DNA of 64,000 nucleotides from Lytechinus pictus (Eukaryota; Echinodermata; Echinoidea; Temnopleuroida; Toxopneustidae). Shown piece by piece: positions 1 to 10,975 of the stretch. Below the pieces are notes generated by a model. That model was not told where the DNA came from, did not search any database, and was given only the letters and a program-made list of their open reading frames with translations. Within the stretch, counting starts at the first letter, position 1; each line of letters starts with the position of its first letter. The DNA lies in assembly GCF_037042905.1 (NCBI RefSeq), contig NW_026974140.1, positions 18,960,001 to 19,024,000 of the forward strand. Reading direction: 5' to 3'. The translations under genes were made by a program, and so were the position numbers.

Positions 1-1275
1 CATACAACATCACCGTAAGATATAGGCCCTATGCGATAGGATAAATGAATTATAGAGCATAAGTAACAATATTTGAGAGATATAATATTTTAATTCATAC
101 AAAATGCCTATGCCTCTTCCTACCATCATGCTTATATTACGAATGTGACTACTCCAAGTTATGGTAGCATCGATCACTTCACCTAAAAATGCAGTTTCTT
201 GTTTTTCATTAATGGGAATATCATTGATATAATTATTATCGCGAAATATATGTTTAGAATTAATGTGTTTGAGGTACATGAAATTTGTTTTATCTATGTT
301 AAGTGAAAGTTTATTTGATTTCAACCATATTGATAATTTCTTTAATTCTTGATTAAGAGTTGCAACAAGTATGTTTAAGTTGTGGTGTGAATAAAATATG
401 TTGGTGTCATCTGCGAATAAAACATATGTAAGTAAGGGTGATGTGTTCACAATGTCATTCATATATATTGAAAATAATAAAGGGCCCAGGATTACACCCT
501 GTGCATGTACTTCACATATTACGAGGCATATATTAGATGATTTGGATTTAAATTTAACATATTGGCGTCTATTAGCTAAAAAATCTTTAAACCAAGATAG
601 TACGATCCCTCTTATTCCATATGTCTTTAGTTTACTCAGTAATATACGACGGTCCATTGTATCGAACGCCTTCGATAAATCCATAAAAACCCCAATAGTG
701 TGCTCCTTTTTTGAAAGTGAATCAGTTATTTTGTCATATAATTGTAAAATTGCATAATCGGTTGAATGGTTTTTCTGAAACCATATTGGTTGGGGATTAA
801 TGATTTGTTAGTGTCCAAAAATGAGTTTAAACGATTGTAAACAATTATTTCAAGTATTTTGGAAATGCTTGGTAACAGTGAAATAGGGCGGTAGTTTACA
901 GTCCGGCATGGGTCATCTTTTTTATATATTGGAATAATTTTGGCAAGTTTTTAGCGATTCGGGAAAAACACCTTGAGAGAGAGAGACAGATTGAAAATAT
1001 GTACAAGTAGAGAAGCCAAGAAAAATTATTTGTTTAGTAGAAATACACGTATCCCATCATGGCCACTGGATTTGCTGGGTTTTAAGAATCGAACAATTTC
1101 TAAAATTTCCTGAATATTTGTCGGGTTGAAAAATAAAGAGTGTTCGTTATGGTTATCTAAATATTGTGAAAAAAATCATGATCATTGGTAACAATTTTCA
1201 AAGCTAGGTTTGGACCAACATTAGTAAAAAATGAATTGAATGCGTTTGCAATAACACTGGGGTCTCTGATGTGAA
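1..1275 (-). mobile_element. Non-LTR retrotransposon (LINE) reverse transcriptase fragment, jockey/CR1-like, broken
   Basis: Read on the - strand, this stretch encodes the linker and reverse transcriptase of a LINE. The motifs run in the normal order: NAFNSFFTNVGPNLA (about 1200-1260), SSGHDGIRV (about 1045-1075), VNYRPISLLPSISKILE (about 845-900), FRKNHST-like (about 760-780), DLSKAFDT (about 655-685), QGVILGPLLFSIYMNDI (about 440-500) and the catalytic FADDTNIF (about 395-420). The frame stays open only in 10-684. A one-base loss near 765-775 shifts the frame, so the copy is inactive. The window starts inside the element, so its C-terminal part and 3' end are not seen. The endonuclease half is absent, as in 5'-truncated copies. 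Assignment to jockey versus CR1 clade is by general resemblance only. Confidence 0.85.
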
Positions 1276-1649
1276 GTTAATGTCCAATTAGCAAAGAAGT
1301 TAGTGTCCAATAATTAGCATAGAAGTTAGTGTCCAATTAGCAAAGAAGTTTGATCCCTAGTCGATCATGAATGTCATTTTTAGTCCAAAAAGAATTATTT
1401 CTTCCAGTATTATCTCGTATTCTAGACACAATAACTGCATGAAAATGATAACGCGTTCGAGAGGAACAAGCTTCATGGTAGCAAAGAACAAGTTTAAAGT
1501 TGAATTAAGAAGGGGGTGAGTTTCCATAAATATAGGTTCTACATACAATATATAGTATATATAAGTTGTTCAAACACATAGCATGTCACAATAATCCTCT
1601 GCCTTCTCGATATTTTGCTTTGAAAGTCTATGAAATTAGCCACCTGTCA
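1276..1649. other. Non-coding spacer with short direct repeats
   Basis: No gene is recognised. At 1265-1345 a phrase close to 'GAAGTTAGTGTCCAATTAGCAAA' recurs three times at about 35-bp spacing, a small local duplication. The rest is A+T-rich unique sequence. Confidence 0.5.
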
Positions 1650-1654
1650 GAGCC

Positions 1655-2766
1655 CGAGAGACGAGTGTACAGAAAAGTCACTCGGAGTGTGACGTCACCG
1701 GGGGGAATTTAGTATAAGAGGTGCCTGAATGTCGTACAGAAATGCTATGCAGAGAGAGAAAGATATTTTACAATTTTTTTTCAAAGCAACTCAAATCAAA
1801 CAAATAGGACTGATATGTACAAATCTTTACTTTCTCTGTATAAAAAACAGTATGAATAACCACCATGAACTCTTCAATCATGATGTAAGATAGCAAACAG
1901 TGAGTTATTGAATGATATTTTCACTATTTCTCATTTATTTTATCACGATGTTCAATCAACTGAGTAGCTGGAAAGTAATTCCGGCGGCTAGCTCAGCGCG
2001 CGCTGAACGCATAATACTAGTACACACAACACCCAGGCATTGAGTGTACTGTTATGGTCTGGTATGTCGACTTAGTTCACGGCCGTGCAGCGATCCCCTG
2101 GCGTTTTTTCTTCTTTTCTTTTGTCTTTGACTCCACTTTTATATCCTCTGGATCATTTCCACTCATAGCTCATTCCACAGAACAATCTTGAACCAAACGT
2201 ATAGTATTCTTTCTCGGCCTTCTGAGTTGTTTTCTATATTTAATTACGCTAGGGGTCACCGTCACACATACAAACGCAATTCGGAAGTGAGTTGAAGACA
2301 GAAAGATATATAGTAATTAGTATACATCTCTATGGTTGAAGACAACAAGAACGGTACGGTAGCTCGACAGCTAGCTGCGCCGGAGCGGGCGGCCGGTCGG
2401 CACTAAGCAATTCCGCAACCAACTGTGTTTTTTTGCAAGAGCCGCGTCACACGCGGATAAATATGTCATAATAACACGTCTGCTACGTTATCGACTGGTG
2501 AGAAGATCTCGATCAAATTTCATATTATTCACCTTGAAATTATTCCTTTAGGGTCTATGGTATCATTCTGAGGGAATTCACATATTTGGAATAATAGTAC
2601 GGCCACAAATATTTTAATCATTTCCTCTTTGCAAGTTCTATGGCTCGCAGATACAACTTCAACTGCAGTTATTCCATAGTAGTACACAAAACGGCACTGC
2701 CTTGTTTACTAAACCGGGACCGAATACCCCCCGGTGACGTCACACTCAAAGAACACCCGTCTCGGT
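1655..2766. mobile_element. Non-autonomous DNA transposon with CRE-bearing terminal inverted repeats
   Basis: The left edge (1685-1705) and right edge (2727-2747) carry a 21-bp inverted match centred on GAGTGTGACGTCACCGGGGG. Looser inverted similarity (GAGACGAGTGT against ACACCCGTCTC) extends outward. The inside holds no transposase. It has GC-rich patches (about 1981-2010 and 2370-2405) in A+T-rich sequence. The superfamily and the target duplication are not clear. The exact ends are approximate. Confidence 0.6.
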
Positions 2767-2799
2767 AGGCATTGCAGGAGCGAACTCAGGGAAAATGGG

Positions 2800-3532
2800 T
2801 AGGGATAAATCGTTCAAATTCACTATTTTGAAAAAAGAAAATGGGGGGTCGAATCACCTATTAGTGTTTGGGGGGTTGTAAGGTTGCTATTAATGTAAAT
2901 ATCTCAATATTTGGAATCGTCTTCTTAATTCAACTTTAATTTGGAGAGGATGCTTAGTAGAAATGTACAGTCAAAGAACGATGTAAAGAGTATAAGATTT
3001 TAATGGACATAATATCTTCTTGGGTATTACTCTTTCTTGACATATCGTATTTGAAATGGAATTGAATTGTGTATTTTGATGAGAATGATGTTTGAGCTAC
3101 ACATGAAACTAATATCCTTTGTTTCACATGTAGACCAATAGTATTCTGATTTGACGTTCGCAATTTTGATAGATGATAGTGTTTATTAACTTACTCGTTC
3201 AAAATTTGTTGAAATATGAGATATTTAACGAAAATATATAACGAACCTCATATAAATGGTAATGTTTAATGAAGTGTTTGTTATAGATGTATATACAGTT
3301 GCCATTAATTCTGACCATGTTTGAAGTGCCTTTTTTTAACCTAGATCGAGCAGTCAAAAAGGGTTGTTTTGAAATTGTTTGCACTTGTGTTATGATTAAT
3401 CTGGAACAAAATATATTCGTCAACAAATTGGAAGATCAATTTATTTTGCAGTTATGATGATAAAAGGAATTGAATGCAATTCGTGAGAGAAGAAGGAAGA
3501 AAAATAGTTGACATCAGACTACCAGCCCTTTC
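2800..3532. other. Non-coding A+T-rich spacer
   Basis: Only short chance reading frames occur, such as 2954-3163 and 3199-3426 on the - strand. They lack protein-like composition or any motif I recognise. No RNA gene or clear repeat is seen. Confidence 0.5.
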
Positions 3533-3735
3533 ACACGGTTAACAAAAATCGTAATTTGAATGATTATTCACGTGAAAAATAAGGCTAATGACGAATTTTT
3601 AGCACGTGTGAAACCAAACCAGAACATGATTTAGAATAACGAACGCTAATCACAATCACGAATTCAAATTCTACTCCAGAGGTGAATTCCACTTAAGTTT
3701 CACTCAAATCACAGTTTTCGAGCATGTGAAAGGTG
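3533..3735. repeat. Possible small inverted-repeat element
   Basis: The stretch starts CCCTTTCACACGG and ends GCATGTGAAAGG, which are imperfect inverted ends. Variants of the CGTGTGAAA phrase also occur inside. This suggests a degraded MITE; no target duplication is visible. Confidence 0.3.
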
Positions 3736-4104
3736 CGATGATTCTAAAGACGAATTGCAATCATCATTACAATGATGCCATGATTCAAGATTCACATGCC
3801 CTGAATTGCATTTACAGAACAAAATAGATGTAAAGAGTTCGGCGGGAGTTCGGTATATAGGCCTACCTTATTATGTTGATCTTGGTGTTATTGAAGGGGA
3901 TATTCACCCTAACAACAAGCTGGTGTTAATCAAAGCAACACAGAATAGACAAAAGTTTTGTTGAAGGTTTGATGAAAATCAATCAAAGAATAACGGTGCT
4001 ATGAATTTCAAATTTTAACAATATATTGTGGCGTCATAGACAAGCAACTCATCTCTTGATCATTTCATGTATAAACTCCCAAAAATTCCATTTAAAAAGG
4101 TGAT

Positions 4105-4693
4105 TTAAAGGGATGGTCCGGGCTGAAAATATTTATAGCTTAATACATAAAGTAGAATTCACTGAGCAAAATGCCAAAAATTTCACCAAAATCGGATAAC
4201 AAATAATAAAGTTATTACAGTTTAAAATTTAGCAGTATATTGTGAAAACAGTCGTCATGAATATTCATTAGGTGGGCTGATGATGTCACATCTCCACTTT
4301 CCGTTTTCTTATGTTATTACATAAAATCATAATTTTTTCATTATTTCATACTTGTGTGAATAATTTGTCTCCCTTATAATGAAATAAGTTGCAGCAATAA
4401 ATATCTAATGCACTAAATTAGTTGTCAATCCAATTTTCTAGTTCTTGGAGGAAAAAAATTGAATAAACTTAATTTCACATAATAAAATACAAAAGAACAA
4501 GTGGAGATGTGACATCATCAGCCCACCTAATGAATATTCATGACGACTGTTTTCACAAAATATTGCTAAACTTTAAAATTCAATAACTTTGTTATTTGTT
4601 ATCCGATTTTGATGAAATTTTCGGCATTTTGCTCAGTGAATTCTACTCTATTTATTAAGCTATACATACTTTCAGCCCGGACCATCCCTTTAA
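4105..4693. mobile_element. MITE with long terminal inverted repeats (TTAAAGGGATGGTCC family)
   Basis: The two ends are inverted copies over roughly 200 bp, running inward from TTAAAGGGATGGTCCGGGCT at the left to its complement at the right. The arms share GTCGTCATGAATATTCATTA and GTGGAGATGTGACATCATCA. There is no coding capacity. The outermost TTTAA may include a TTAA target duplication, which would fit a piggyBac-type or similar mover, but this is inference. Confidence 0.85.
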
Positions 4694-5003
4694 TTATTTT
4701 GTGCAGTGATCAGACACAATGTTCATAACGCAAAACTGTTTTTGATCATGTTACATTAGAAACGTAAAAAAAATGGATTCATGGAATTTATGGGGGAGCT
4801 GCTCGCATAAAATATGACGTCATAAATTGAAAACTCTTATTCTTTGATGGATTCACCCATATTTTCTCTAATTTTCTACTTTTATTGAAACCAACTTAAT
4901 ATATGTCGAAAAATCCACATAGAGATTAGAGGCCCACAATAACTGTGAGAATTGAATTTCGGATAGATTTCGGCCAAAGTATCAATGGAGTAAAACAATT
5001 TAG

Positions 5004-5008
5004 AAAAA
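5004..5008 (-). terminator. RNA polymerase III T-run terminator for tRNA-Leu
   Basis: On the - strand, TTTTT begins 6 nt after the tRNA discriminator base. This is the usual distance and form for a pol III stop. Confidence 0.75.
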
Positions 5009-5013
5009 GTTAG

Positions 5014-5095
5014 TGGCAGCGGTGGGATTCGAACCCACGCCATCGAAATGACTGGTGCCTTAAACCAGCGCCTTAGACCGCTCGGCCACGCTACC
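5014..5095 (-). tRNA. tRNA-Leu (anticodon AAG)
   Basis: The 82-nt - strand sequence begins GGTAGCGTGGCCGAGCGGTC and ends with the T-arm GGGTTCGAATCCCACC and GCTGCCA. The acceptor stem pairs GGTAGCG with CGCTGCC (one G-U type pair). The anticodon stem CTGGT/ACCAG encloses loop TTAAGGC, placing AAG at positions 34-36 and decoding CUU. The long variable arm and the 82-nt length are typical of leucine tRNAs. The A box (TGGCCGAGCGG) and B box (GGTTCGAATCC) are intact. A run of five T on the - strand (5004-5008) lies just downstream and fits an RNA polymerase III terminator. No intron is seen. Confidence 0.97.
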
Positions 5096-5870
5096 TTGGT
5101 GACCGTGAGAGGGCTCCATAACAATTAGATCGAATTCGCACGGTGTGCTCATCGCATAGAGATACTACATTGTCACACACATGCACACAACATTGCCGTT
5201 TACACGGTATGAATAGACTATTGTTCCATATCAATGCATATCGCTTTGACGGTCCATGCTCCAGGGAGCTAAACCCAGGGGCGCGCCAGCTAATGGGAGG
5301 AGGGCAGTGACTTGTTGAGGGGCGGGGGAGAATGCCTCCCCCAAATTTTCAAGAGGGATTATAAAAAAAAAATGAAGAAACAAAAATAAACGACAAGGGT
5401 TGAAAATAATAATTTTATCATGTCAAAATGTGATTTTGGTTTATCAAATTAGATGCAAATTTTGCTTGCTCGCTGCTTTTTGGAAATTTCGACCCACGTG
5501 CTACATTAATTTGATACTAATGAAACAGACAGATCGTGCAATTATATTGATGTACAAAAATTCGTTTTTTTTTTCTTTTAATGACAGAAAAGAAAAAGAT
5601 ATGGTTATAAAAATGTCAAATTTCGGTCGCGGCATTCGCAACGAAATCGACTGCAACAGACCTATTAGAACGGAATAGCAATTGTCTCTCTGGATAGGGC
5701 CGCTGAACGGTTTTGAAGGGGGGGGTGTTCTAATAGTGGGCGTATATGGGCGGGGCTGAACATCCAAATCACGCCCCCCCGGCCCCCCCCCCCCCCCGCC
5801 AGCGCCACCAAGGCCCCTGTACGTAGAACCATTAAGTGCACATGATCCAATGAGACATTTCAAGCAAGGC
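5096..5870. other. Spacer with degraded G/C-run transposon-like sequence
   Basis: No gene is seen. From about 5274 (CAGGGGCGCG) to about 5815 the sequence has the style of hAT-like repeat debris: G runs, A runs and C runs at 5776-5798. No matching 8-bp target duplication could be found, so boundaries are not assigned. Confidence 0.35.
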
Positions 5871-5875
5871 ATATC

Positions 5876-5916
<41 letters not shown>

Positions 5917-6016
5917 GTATATAAGGTAGACAGATATATATATATATATATAGATAAGATAGATAGATAAATAAATAGATAGATAAAGAGAGAGAGGGAT
6001 AGAGAGAGAGAGAGAA
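5876..6016. repeat. Microsatellite block (GATA)n, (TA)n, (GA)n
   Basis: About ten perfect GATA units occupy 5876-5917, followed by TA repeats (about 5936-5952), broken GATA/AATA repeats and a GA run to 6016. The long reading frame here (193 aa on the - strand) is repeat translation, not a gene. Confidence 0.95.
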
Positions 6017-6574
6017 ACTAAATACATTTGATAGCGTATTAAACTTTAGAAAAATCGAAATTTTATAAAGATACATAAACATTCACACGACGTGCGCATA
6101 ACAATAAATCATTAATAATTATGAAAACAAAATTCATTCAAATGCATGCTTGGCTGGCCAGACACTTTTCCCATCTCAACTTTTCCATGGTTCCATTTTA
6201 AAGGTATTGGAAATCGTGGTTTCTCTTTATAATGGTTATACTATAACATCTAATCATGAATACACAATCTTGCATGTAAAAAAAATAAAATGTTAATATC
6301 AGAAATCCGTTTTTTTTTTCTTCAATAGTGTTGAACCATAGCTGTCTCGCTTTCTTTCTTAGTTATTTTTTTAAAACAAGATAGCCCCAATTATCAATTA
6401 TTTTTCCTCAAAAGCTACATATAATTTTATTCTTTATAAGATAATTATATATTGCGAATGTAATATAGGTTATCGAAGTATCATATCTTGTATTTTTACA
6501 TATCTTTTATCTTCAGAAAAATGCAGGGAAAATAATGTATTAAGATACAATTTTTATGTTTTAGAACCGTTTTA
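6017..6574. other. Non-coding A+T-rich spacer
   Basis: No gene, RNA or clear repeat is recognised between the microsatellite and the next transposon. Confidence 0.5.
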
Positions 6575-6998
6575 TACAGTGCGTCCCACAAAAAACGAAA
6601 CTGAGATTTATCGATGATTTATCATAACTTAATCACAAATCCAAAAGACAAGTGACTTAACATTGTAAAGCTTAGAATCTCCTCTTTCATCTGAAATTAC
6701 TTAGATTATTCCTCATTCACGCATGAGTGGGCAAAAACAATTTGAAGAAAGGATACCAAAACTCATTTGGCGGGGGGGGGGGTATCTGAATTTCAAAAAG
6801 AAAATCACATTCCTAAAAAGTTCAATATCTGCTCTTTTATTTGATACCTTAATCACAGAAAATGGTCAAGAAGTAAAAAAGTTCTGTTCCCTCAGAACAT
6901 GGACCTATTAGGTCCATGCTCAGAACAATGCTTGTATTTCCATAATTTCATTAAATAAACGTGTTTTCACCGGTTTCCCACAGAAGCTATCGCGCGGC

Positions 6999-7943
6999 TA
7001 AAGGACAAGTCCACCCCAACAAAAAGTTGATTTGAATAAAAAGAGAAAAATCCAACAAGCAAAACATTGAAAATTTCATCAAAATCGGATGTTAAATAAG
7101 AAAGTTATGACATTTTAAACTTTCGCTCAATTTCACAAATATTTATATGCACATCCTGGTCGGTATGCAAATGAGGGGACTGATGACATCACTCACTCAC
7201 TGTTTCTTTTGTATTTTATTATGTGAAATATGGAATATTCTAATTTTCTCCTCATTGTCATGTGAAACAAAGTTTTATTCCTCCCTGAACATGTGGCATT
7301 ACCATTGTTATCAGTGGCGTACCTATGTAGGATTTTCCACAGGGGGGGGGGGAGGGCAAATTTGTCTGCCAAAAAATTTGACAAGCAAAAAAAAAAAAAA
7401 GGTCTTCAACCACAAATAAAGGATTTCGTACCAGAAAAAAAATTTACAAGCAAAAAAATTAAAATTAAAATTAAAAAAAAGGCCTTCAACCACAACATAA
7501 TAAAGGATTTCATACCAGAAAAAAACTTGACAAGCAAAAAAAAAAGGGTCTTCAAGACTCATCAGGGGGAGCAGAGATGTCCCTTGCATGGGTTATGACT
7601 CGTCAGGGGGGGGGGGGGACAGTCTGCCCCCTCTGCCCCCCGTAGGTACGCTCTAGTGATTGTTATAACATTTTATGGTTCAGTTAAGTTGGTCCTTGAT
7701 GTCAAATCGGTTTAAATTGTAATATTGTATAATTCAAACAATAACAAGCAAAAGAAATAGTGGACATCATCGACTCTCTCATTTGCATACCACTGAGTTG
7801 TGCATATAACTGTTTTGTGAAAAATAAGCGAAACTTTAAAATGTCATAACTTTTTTATTTTACATCCGAATTTGATCAAATTTTCAGCATTATGCTTGTT
7901 TGATTATTCAATCAAAAATTTTCTGGGGTGGACTTGACCTTTA
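6999..7943. mobile_element. MITE (TTAAAGGACAAGTCCACCCC family), copy 1, middle layer of nest
   Basis: The ends are inverted: TAAAGGACAAGTCCACCCC at the left and GGGGTGGACTTGACCTTTA at the right. The long arms share the phrases TTTCATCAAAATCGGATGTT and AAGTTATGACATTTTAAA. An uninterrupted relative lies at 19524-20109. This copy is longer because a hAT-like element has entered at 7312-7658. There is no coding capacity. Confidence 0.85.
7312..7658. mobile_element. hAT-like non-autonomous element, innermost layer, 8-bp target duplication
   Basis: The insert starts CAGTGGCGTACCTA and ends GGTACGCTCTAGTG, giving imperfect inverted ends. It is flanked by a perfect 8-bp duplication ATTGTTAT (7304-7311 and 7659-7666). 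CAGTGGCG ends and 8-bp duplications are hallmarks of the hAT superfamily. Inside are A runs and repeats of 'GGTCTTCAACCACAAATAAAG'; no transposase. Comparison with the uninterrupted MITE at 19524-20109 confirms that this segment is extra. Confidence 0.9.
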
Positions 7944-8381
7944 ACAAAAGACTTAGGGCCTAATGCATGGCTGATCGTCAACAAAACGGAGTGTCGAGTG
8001 ACTCGGGCGCTAGCCTATGAAACCTCTTCATTTAATTAAATTATTGAAATTCAAGCTTTATTTCAAATAAGCAGAACTTTGTTATTTCTTGACCCTTTTC
8101 TGTAATTGAGGTAAATTAAAGAGCGAATATTGAACTTTTTAATTATGTGGTTTTCTTTTTAAAACCCAGTAACGTACAGCACGCCAAATGACTTTTTGGT
8201 ATCTCGTCTTCAAATTGTTTTTGCTCACTCATGCGTGAATGAGGAATAATCTAAGAAATTTCAGATGAAAGGGGAAATTCTAAGCTTTACAATGGTAGGT
8301 CACTTGTCTATTGTAATTGTAATTAAGTTATGATAAATAATCGATAAATCTCGGTTTCGTTTTTTTCTGGGACGCACTGTA

Positions 8382-9042
8382 TATAATTATATTATTTTGC
8401 AATTGGACTTCATTCGGCTATGGTATTCCTGAGTTTTTCGGAAATAACTTCCTATTATATCTTCAGCTCAACCTCAACCTCATGTGAGTTGTCAAAATGT
8501 AAACTAATACCTTTCTGTATTTTCGGAATGGCGAAATTTTGATATTCATTTCACGATAAATGTATTGCTATTATGAGATGCTTATTTATTGAATGTATGG
8601 GCATAAAGTACTATTTATTCCATATCAATATTCGATTGGATTTTTAGGGTCTAGACCCAACTTACTTCGATTAAGACAGTCCCATGTGCAAGTTTTCGTG
8701 TTGTTAAATATCCGCTGGCGCTGACCTCCGAACAGCTACAGTACAGCGCGCGAGCGGCGAGGCGAGGCGAGGCGGAGCTGAAAGTGAAAGTGTCACTGAA
8801 ACGAGAGGGAGAGAGAGCTAGCTAGTAGCGGCTTGACGTGGAAGCCCGGGGGGGGGGGCACTCAGTATATAATGCATAGTGCCTGGATATTAGACCAAAA
8901 GCTCTGTAATGTATTTTGGTTGTTCCGCTGAACTGCGTTGGCTCACTGAGTCACTCACCAATATGGGATTATAGTAAAATGTCAGAAATTGTTGAATAAA
9001 TCCCCAGAAACGACGGTTATTCCTGTCTAAGTAAGTGGGTAT
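8382..9042. other. Spacer with a short CpG-rich patch
   Basis: Most is A+T-rich. From about 8690 to 8850 there is a CpG-rich patch (CGCGCGAGCGGCGAGG and GGCGAGGCGAGGCGG) followed by GA repeats and a G run at 8849-8858. It could be a promoter or first noncoding exon for AIMP1 on the same strand, but no exon can be proven. Confidence 0.35.
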
Positions 9043-9485
9043 GTGCCGCGGAGGGGACCCCCATTTTTACACCCAAATTTCCGTTCCAAGGAATAGCATT
9101 TTTGTCTTATTGAGACAAATAAAAAAGAAAGTCGCTCCAAAGCATAGCATTTTCTTCTTATCAAGAAAAAAGAAGAAAGAAATCCGCTCCAAAAAAAAGC
9201 TTCGCATATTTTTCGTTATGCCGTTCCGGCCGCATTGATCTGCTACGATGAGCCGCAATTTTGGTGAAAAGCGGACGCAAAGCGCTGTCCGACCACCCGG
9301 CGGGTGCACGCAGCACGTATGCCCGTTCCATAGGGATGAATACGCACTCACGCGAAGGGGACCCGTTCCAAGGACCCCCGTTTTCACAAACATTTGTAGT
9401 TCCGAAGCCCGTTCCGAGGACCCTCCTTTTTACAATAAGCCCGCTCCAAGGCCCCCGTTTTTTGTCTCACCCGCGGCACAGGCCT
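9043..9485. repeat. Degenerate minisatellite-like repeat (CCGTTCCAAGGACCCC phrase)
   Basis: Phrases like CCGTTCCAAGGACCCCCGTTTT recur at irregular spacing (about 9083, 9131, 9185, 9363, 9408 and 9440). The block is bracketed by inverted GTGCCGCGG (9043-9051) and CCGCGGCAC (9471-9479). Reading frames across it are repeat translations. Confidence 0.55.
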
Positions 9486-10200
9486 ACTACTTTTTTGGTC
9501 GAGTTAAACCAAAACTCAAGCTCAAACTAAAGGTAACCCAGGGTAGCGATGCCAAACCAGCTGCGCGTGCGCGTTTGCATTGGTATGCTCTGCCCCCGTG
9601 TAAAACATGGTCTCAGAAAACTCTTTTCCAGTCTTTAAATATTCATTCAGTAACACTCTGACCCACAAAACTCTGCAGGTTATCAAATTAAAATACGAAA
9701 TTCTCACTTTACATTCTGATTTGAGGTTAGAATCGCCAGATATTTTGCACTTGAAATGTGTCTTGAAACCTGCCTGATCGGACGATGCGCGCCACTGTTT
9801 GTGGCAATTTGAATCGTTAGCTTAGTACTTTTGCTCTGAAATTATGTCTAAAAAATCCAATTTTTTTTTGCATTTTGATATCATGATTTGTTGAGATTTT
9901 GTTGATATGGTGATTTGATGATGAAATGAATGTTTTGACCCCTTCATCCTACCCCTACACATGAAAAACTCCCAGCATCATAAGGTTCTTTGAATTCTAA
10001 GCTTTGTAATGATACCAAACTTGTTACCAATTAGCAAACCGCGAAATACCGCCAGTGGGAAAGACTGGGGCTTGCACTGTCCTCAATCTGGAAAATTTAG
10101 GGTCAATGTGGAGACTAGTCCGTTAAGTAGGGGACTAGGGGTGTTTGGTTTTTGGTGATTATGTAACAGATATGGATGGACCTTTCTTGCCCGTATAAAC
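9486..10200. other. Non-coding spacer
   Basis: No recognisable gene, RNA or repeat. Composition moves from moderate GC to A+T-rich. Confidence 0.4.
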
Positions 10201-10787
10201 CCTGATTATGGCCCAAGGCCCCATCTTTTTTTTGCCTGATTTACTATGTCTAGATCTATGTTTACCACTTTACCCCTTCCATAATTTGCCCCAGGCCAGG
10301 CCCCTGCGTGGCCTTATGTTTACAACCCTCCCCCTCACTCATAATTGCCATTATTACTTGCCCCAACCCCATTTTTTTTTGGGGGGGCCCTATGTTACAC
10401 GTACCCCAAACGGCCAAACCTTACTGGCCCTTGCCCCCGACCCAATTTTTTTTTTGGCTACCTGTACTTGTCCAACCTCTTCGGCCCCTGCCCCCCTCCC
10501 CATCCGACCCTAATTTTTTTGTTTCTAGCTATCCTTAAATTGTCCAACATTACTGGCCCCCACCCCCCCCTTCCGACCCCATTTTTTTTTTGTAGGTACC
10601 TTTAACTTGTCCAACCTTTAATTGGTCCCCACCCCTGCCCCCCCCCTTTTTAGCTACGTTGATCTGTGTCCAACCATACCAGCCCCTGGCCCCCCCCCCC
10701 CCCATCCCGACCCCATTTTTTTTTTTTTTTTAGCTACCTTGATCTGTGTCCAACCATACCGGCCCCTGCCCCACCCCCATCCCGACC

Positions 10788-10828
<41 letters not shown>

Positions 10829-10975
10829 CCACCTGTGTCCAACCTTACTGCCCCTGCCCATCCCGACCCCATTTTTTAATTATTTTTTTTAGCTACATTC
10901 AAGTCGTCTAACCTTACTGGCCCCTCACTCCCCCATCCTTACCCCCCTTTTTTTAAAAGCTATCTTTATTAAGCA
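10201..10975. repeat. Minisatellite with C-rich and long poly-T tracts, unit roughly 70-95 bp
   Basis: Units have the form TAGCTACCTTGATCTGTGTC, then CAACCATACCGGCCCCTGCC, then a C run, CCATCCCGACCCCA and a T run. About eight degenerate copies can be followed. The T run reaches more than 30 bases at 10791-10826. The strand is strongly pyrimidine-rich throughout. Several overlapping frames are open only because of this bias. Confidence 0.85.

Larger units (their letters stand above)
6575..8381. mobile_element. Mariner/Tc1-like non-autonomous element, outer layer of a three-level nest
   Basis: Terminal inverted repeats of roughly 190 bp start CAGTGCGTCCCA at 6577 and end with the complement at 8379. 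TA dinucleotides flank both ends (6575-6576 and 8380-8381). CAGT-type ends with a TA target are typical of the Tc1/mariner superfamily. No transposase reading frame is present. The left arm matches 8205-8379 in inverted order, including the phrase CTCATTCACGCATGAGTG. The interior is interrupted by a second MITE at 6999-7943. Confidence 0.85.

Noticed and set aside
5274-5700. Possible hAT element starting CAGGGGCGCG
   Set aside because: No matching target duplication or convincing right end.
5501-6082. 193-codon - strand frame
   Set aside because: It runs through GATA/TA/GA repeats and C runs; the translation is low complexity.
10208-10911. Pro/Phe-rich frames
   Set aside because: Produced by C runs and T runs of the minisatellite.
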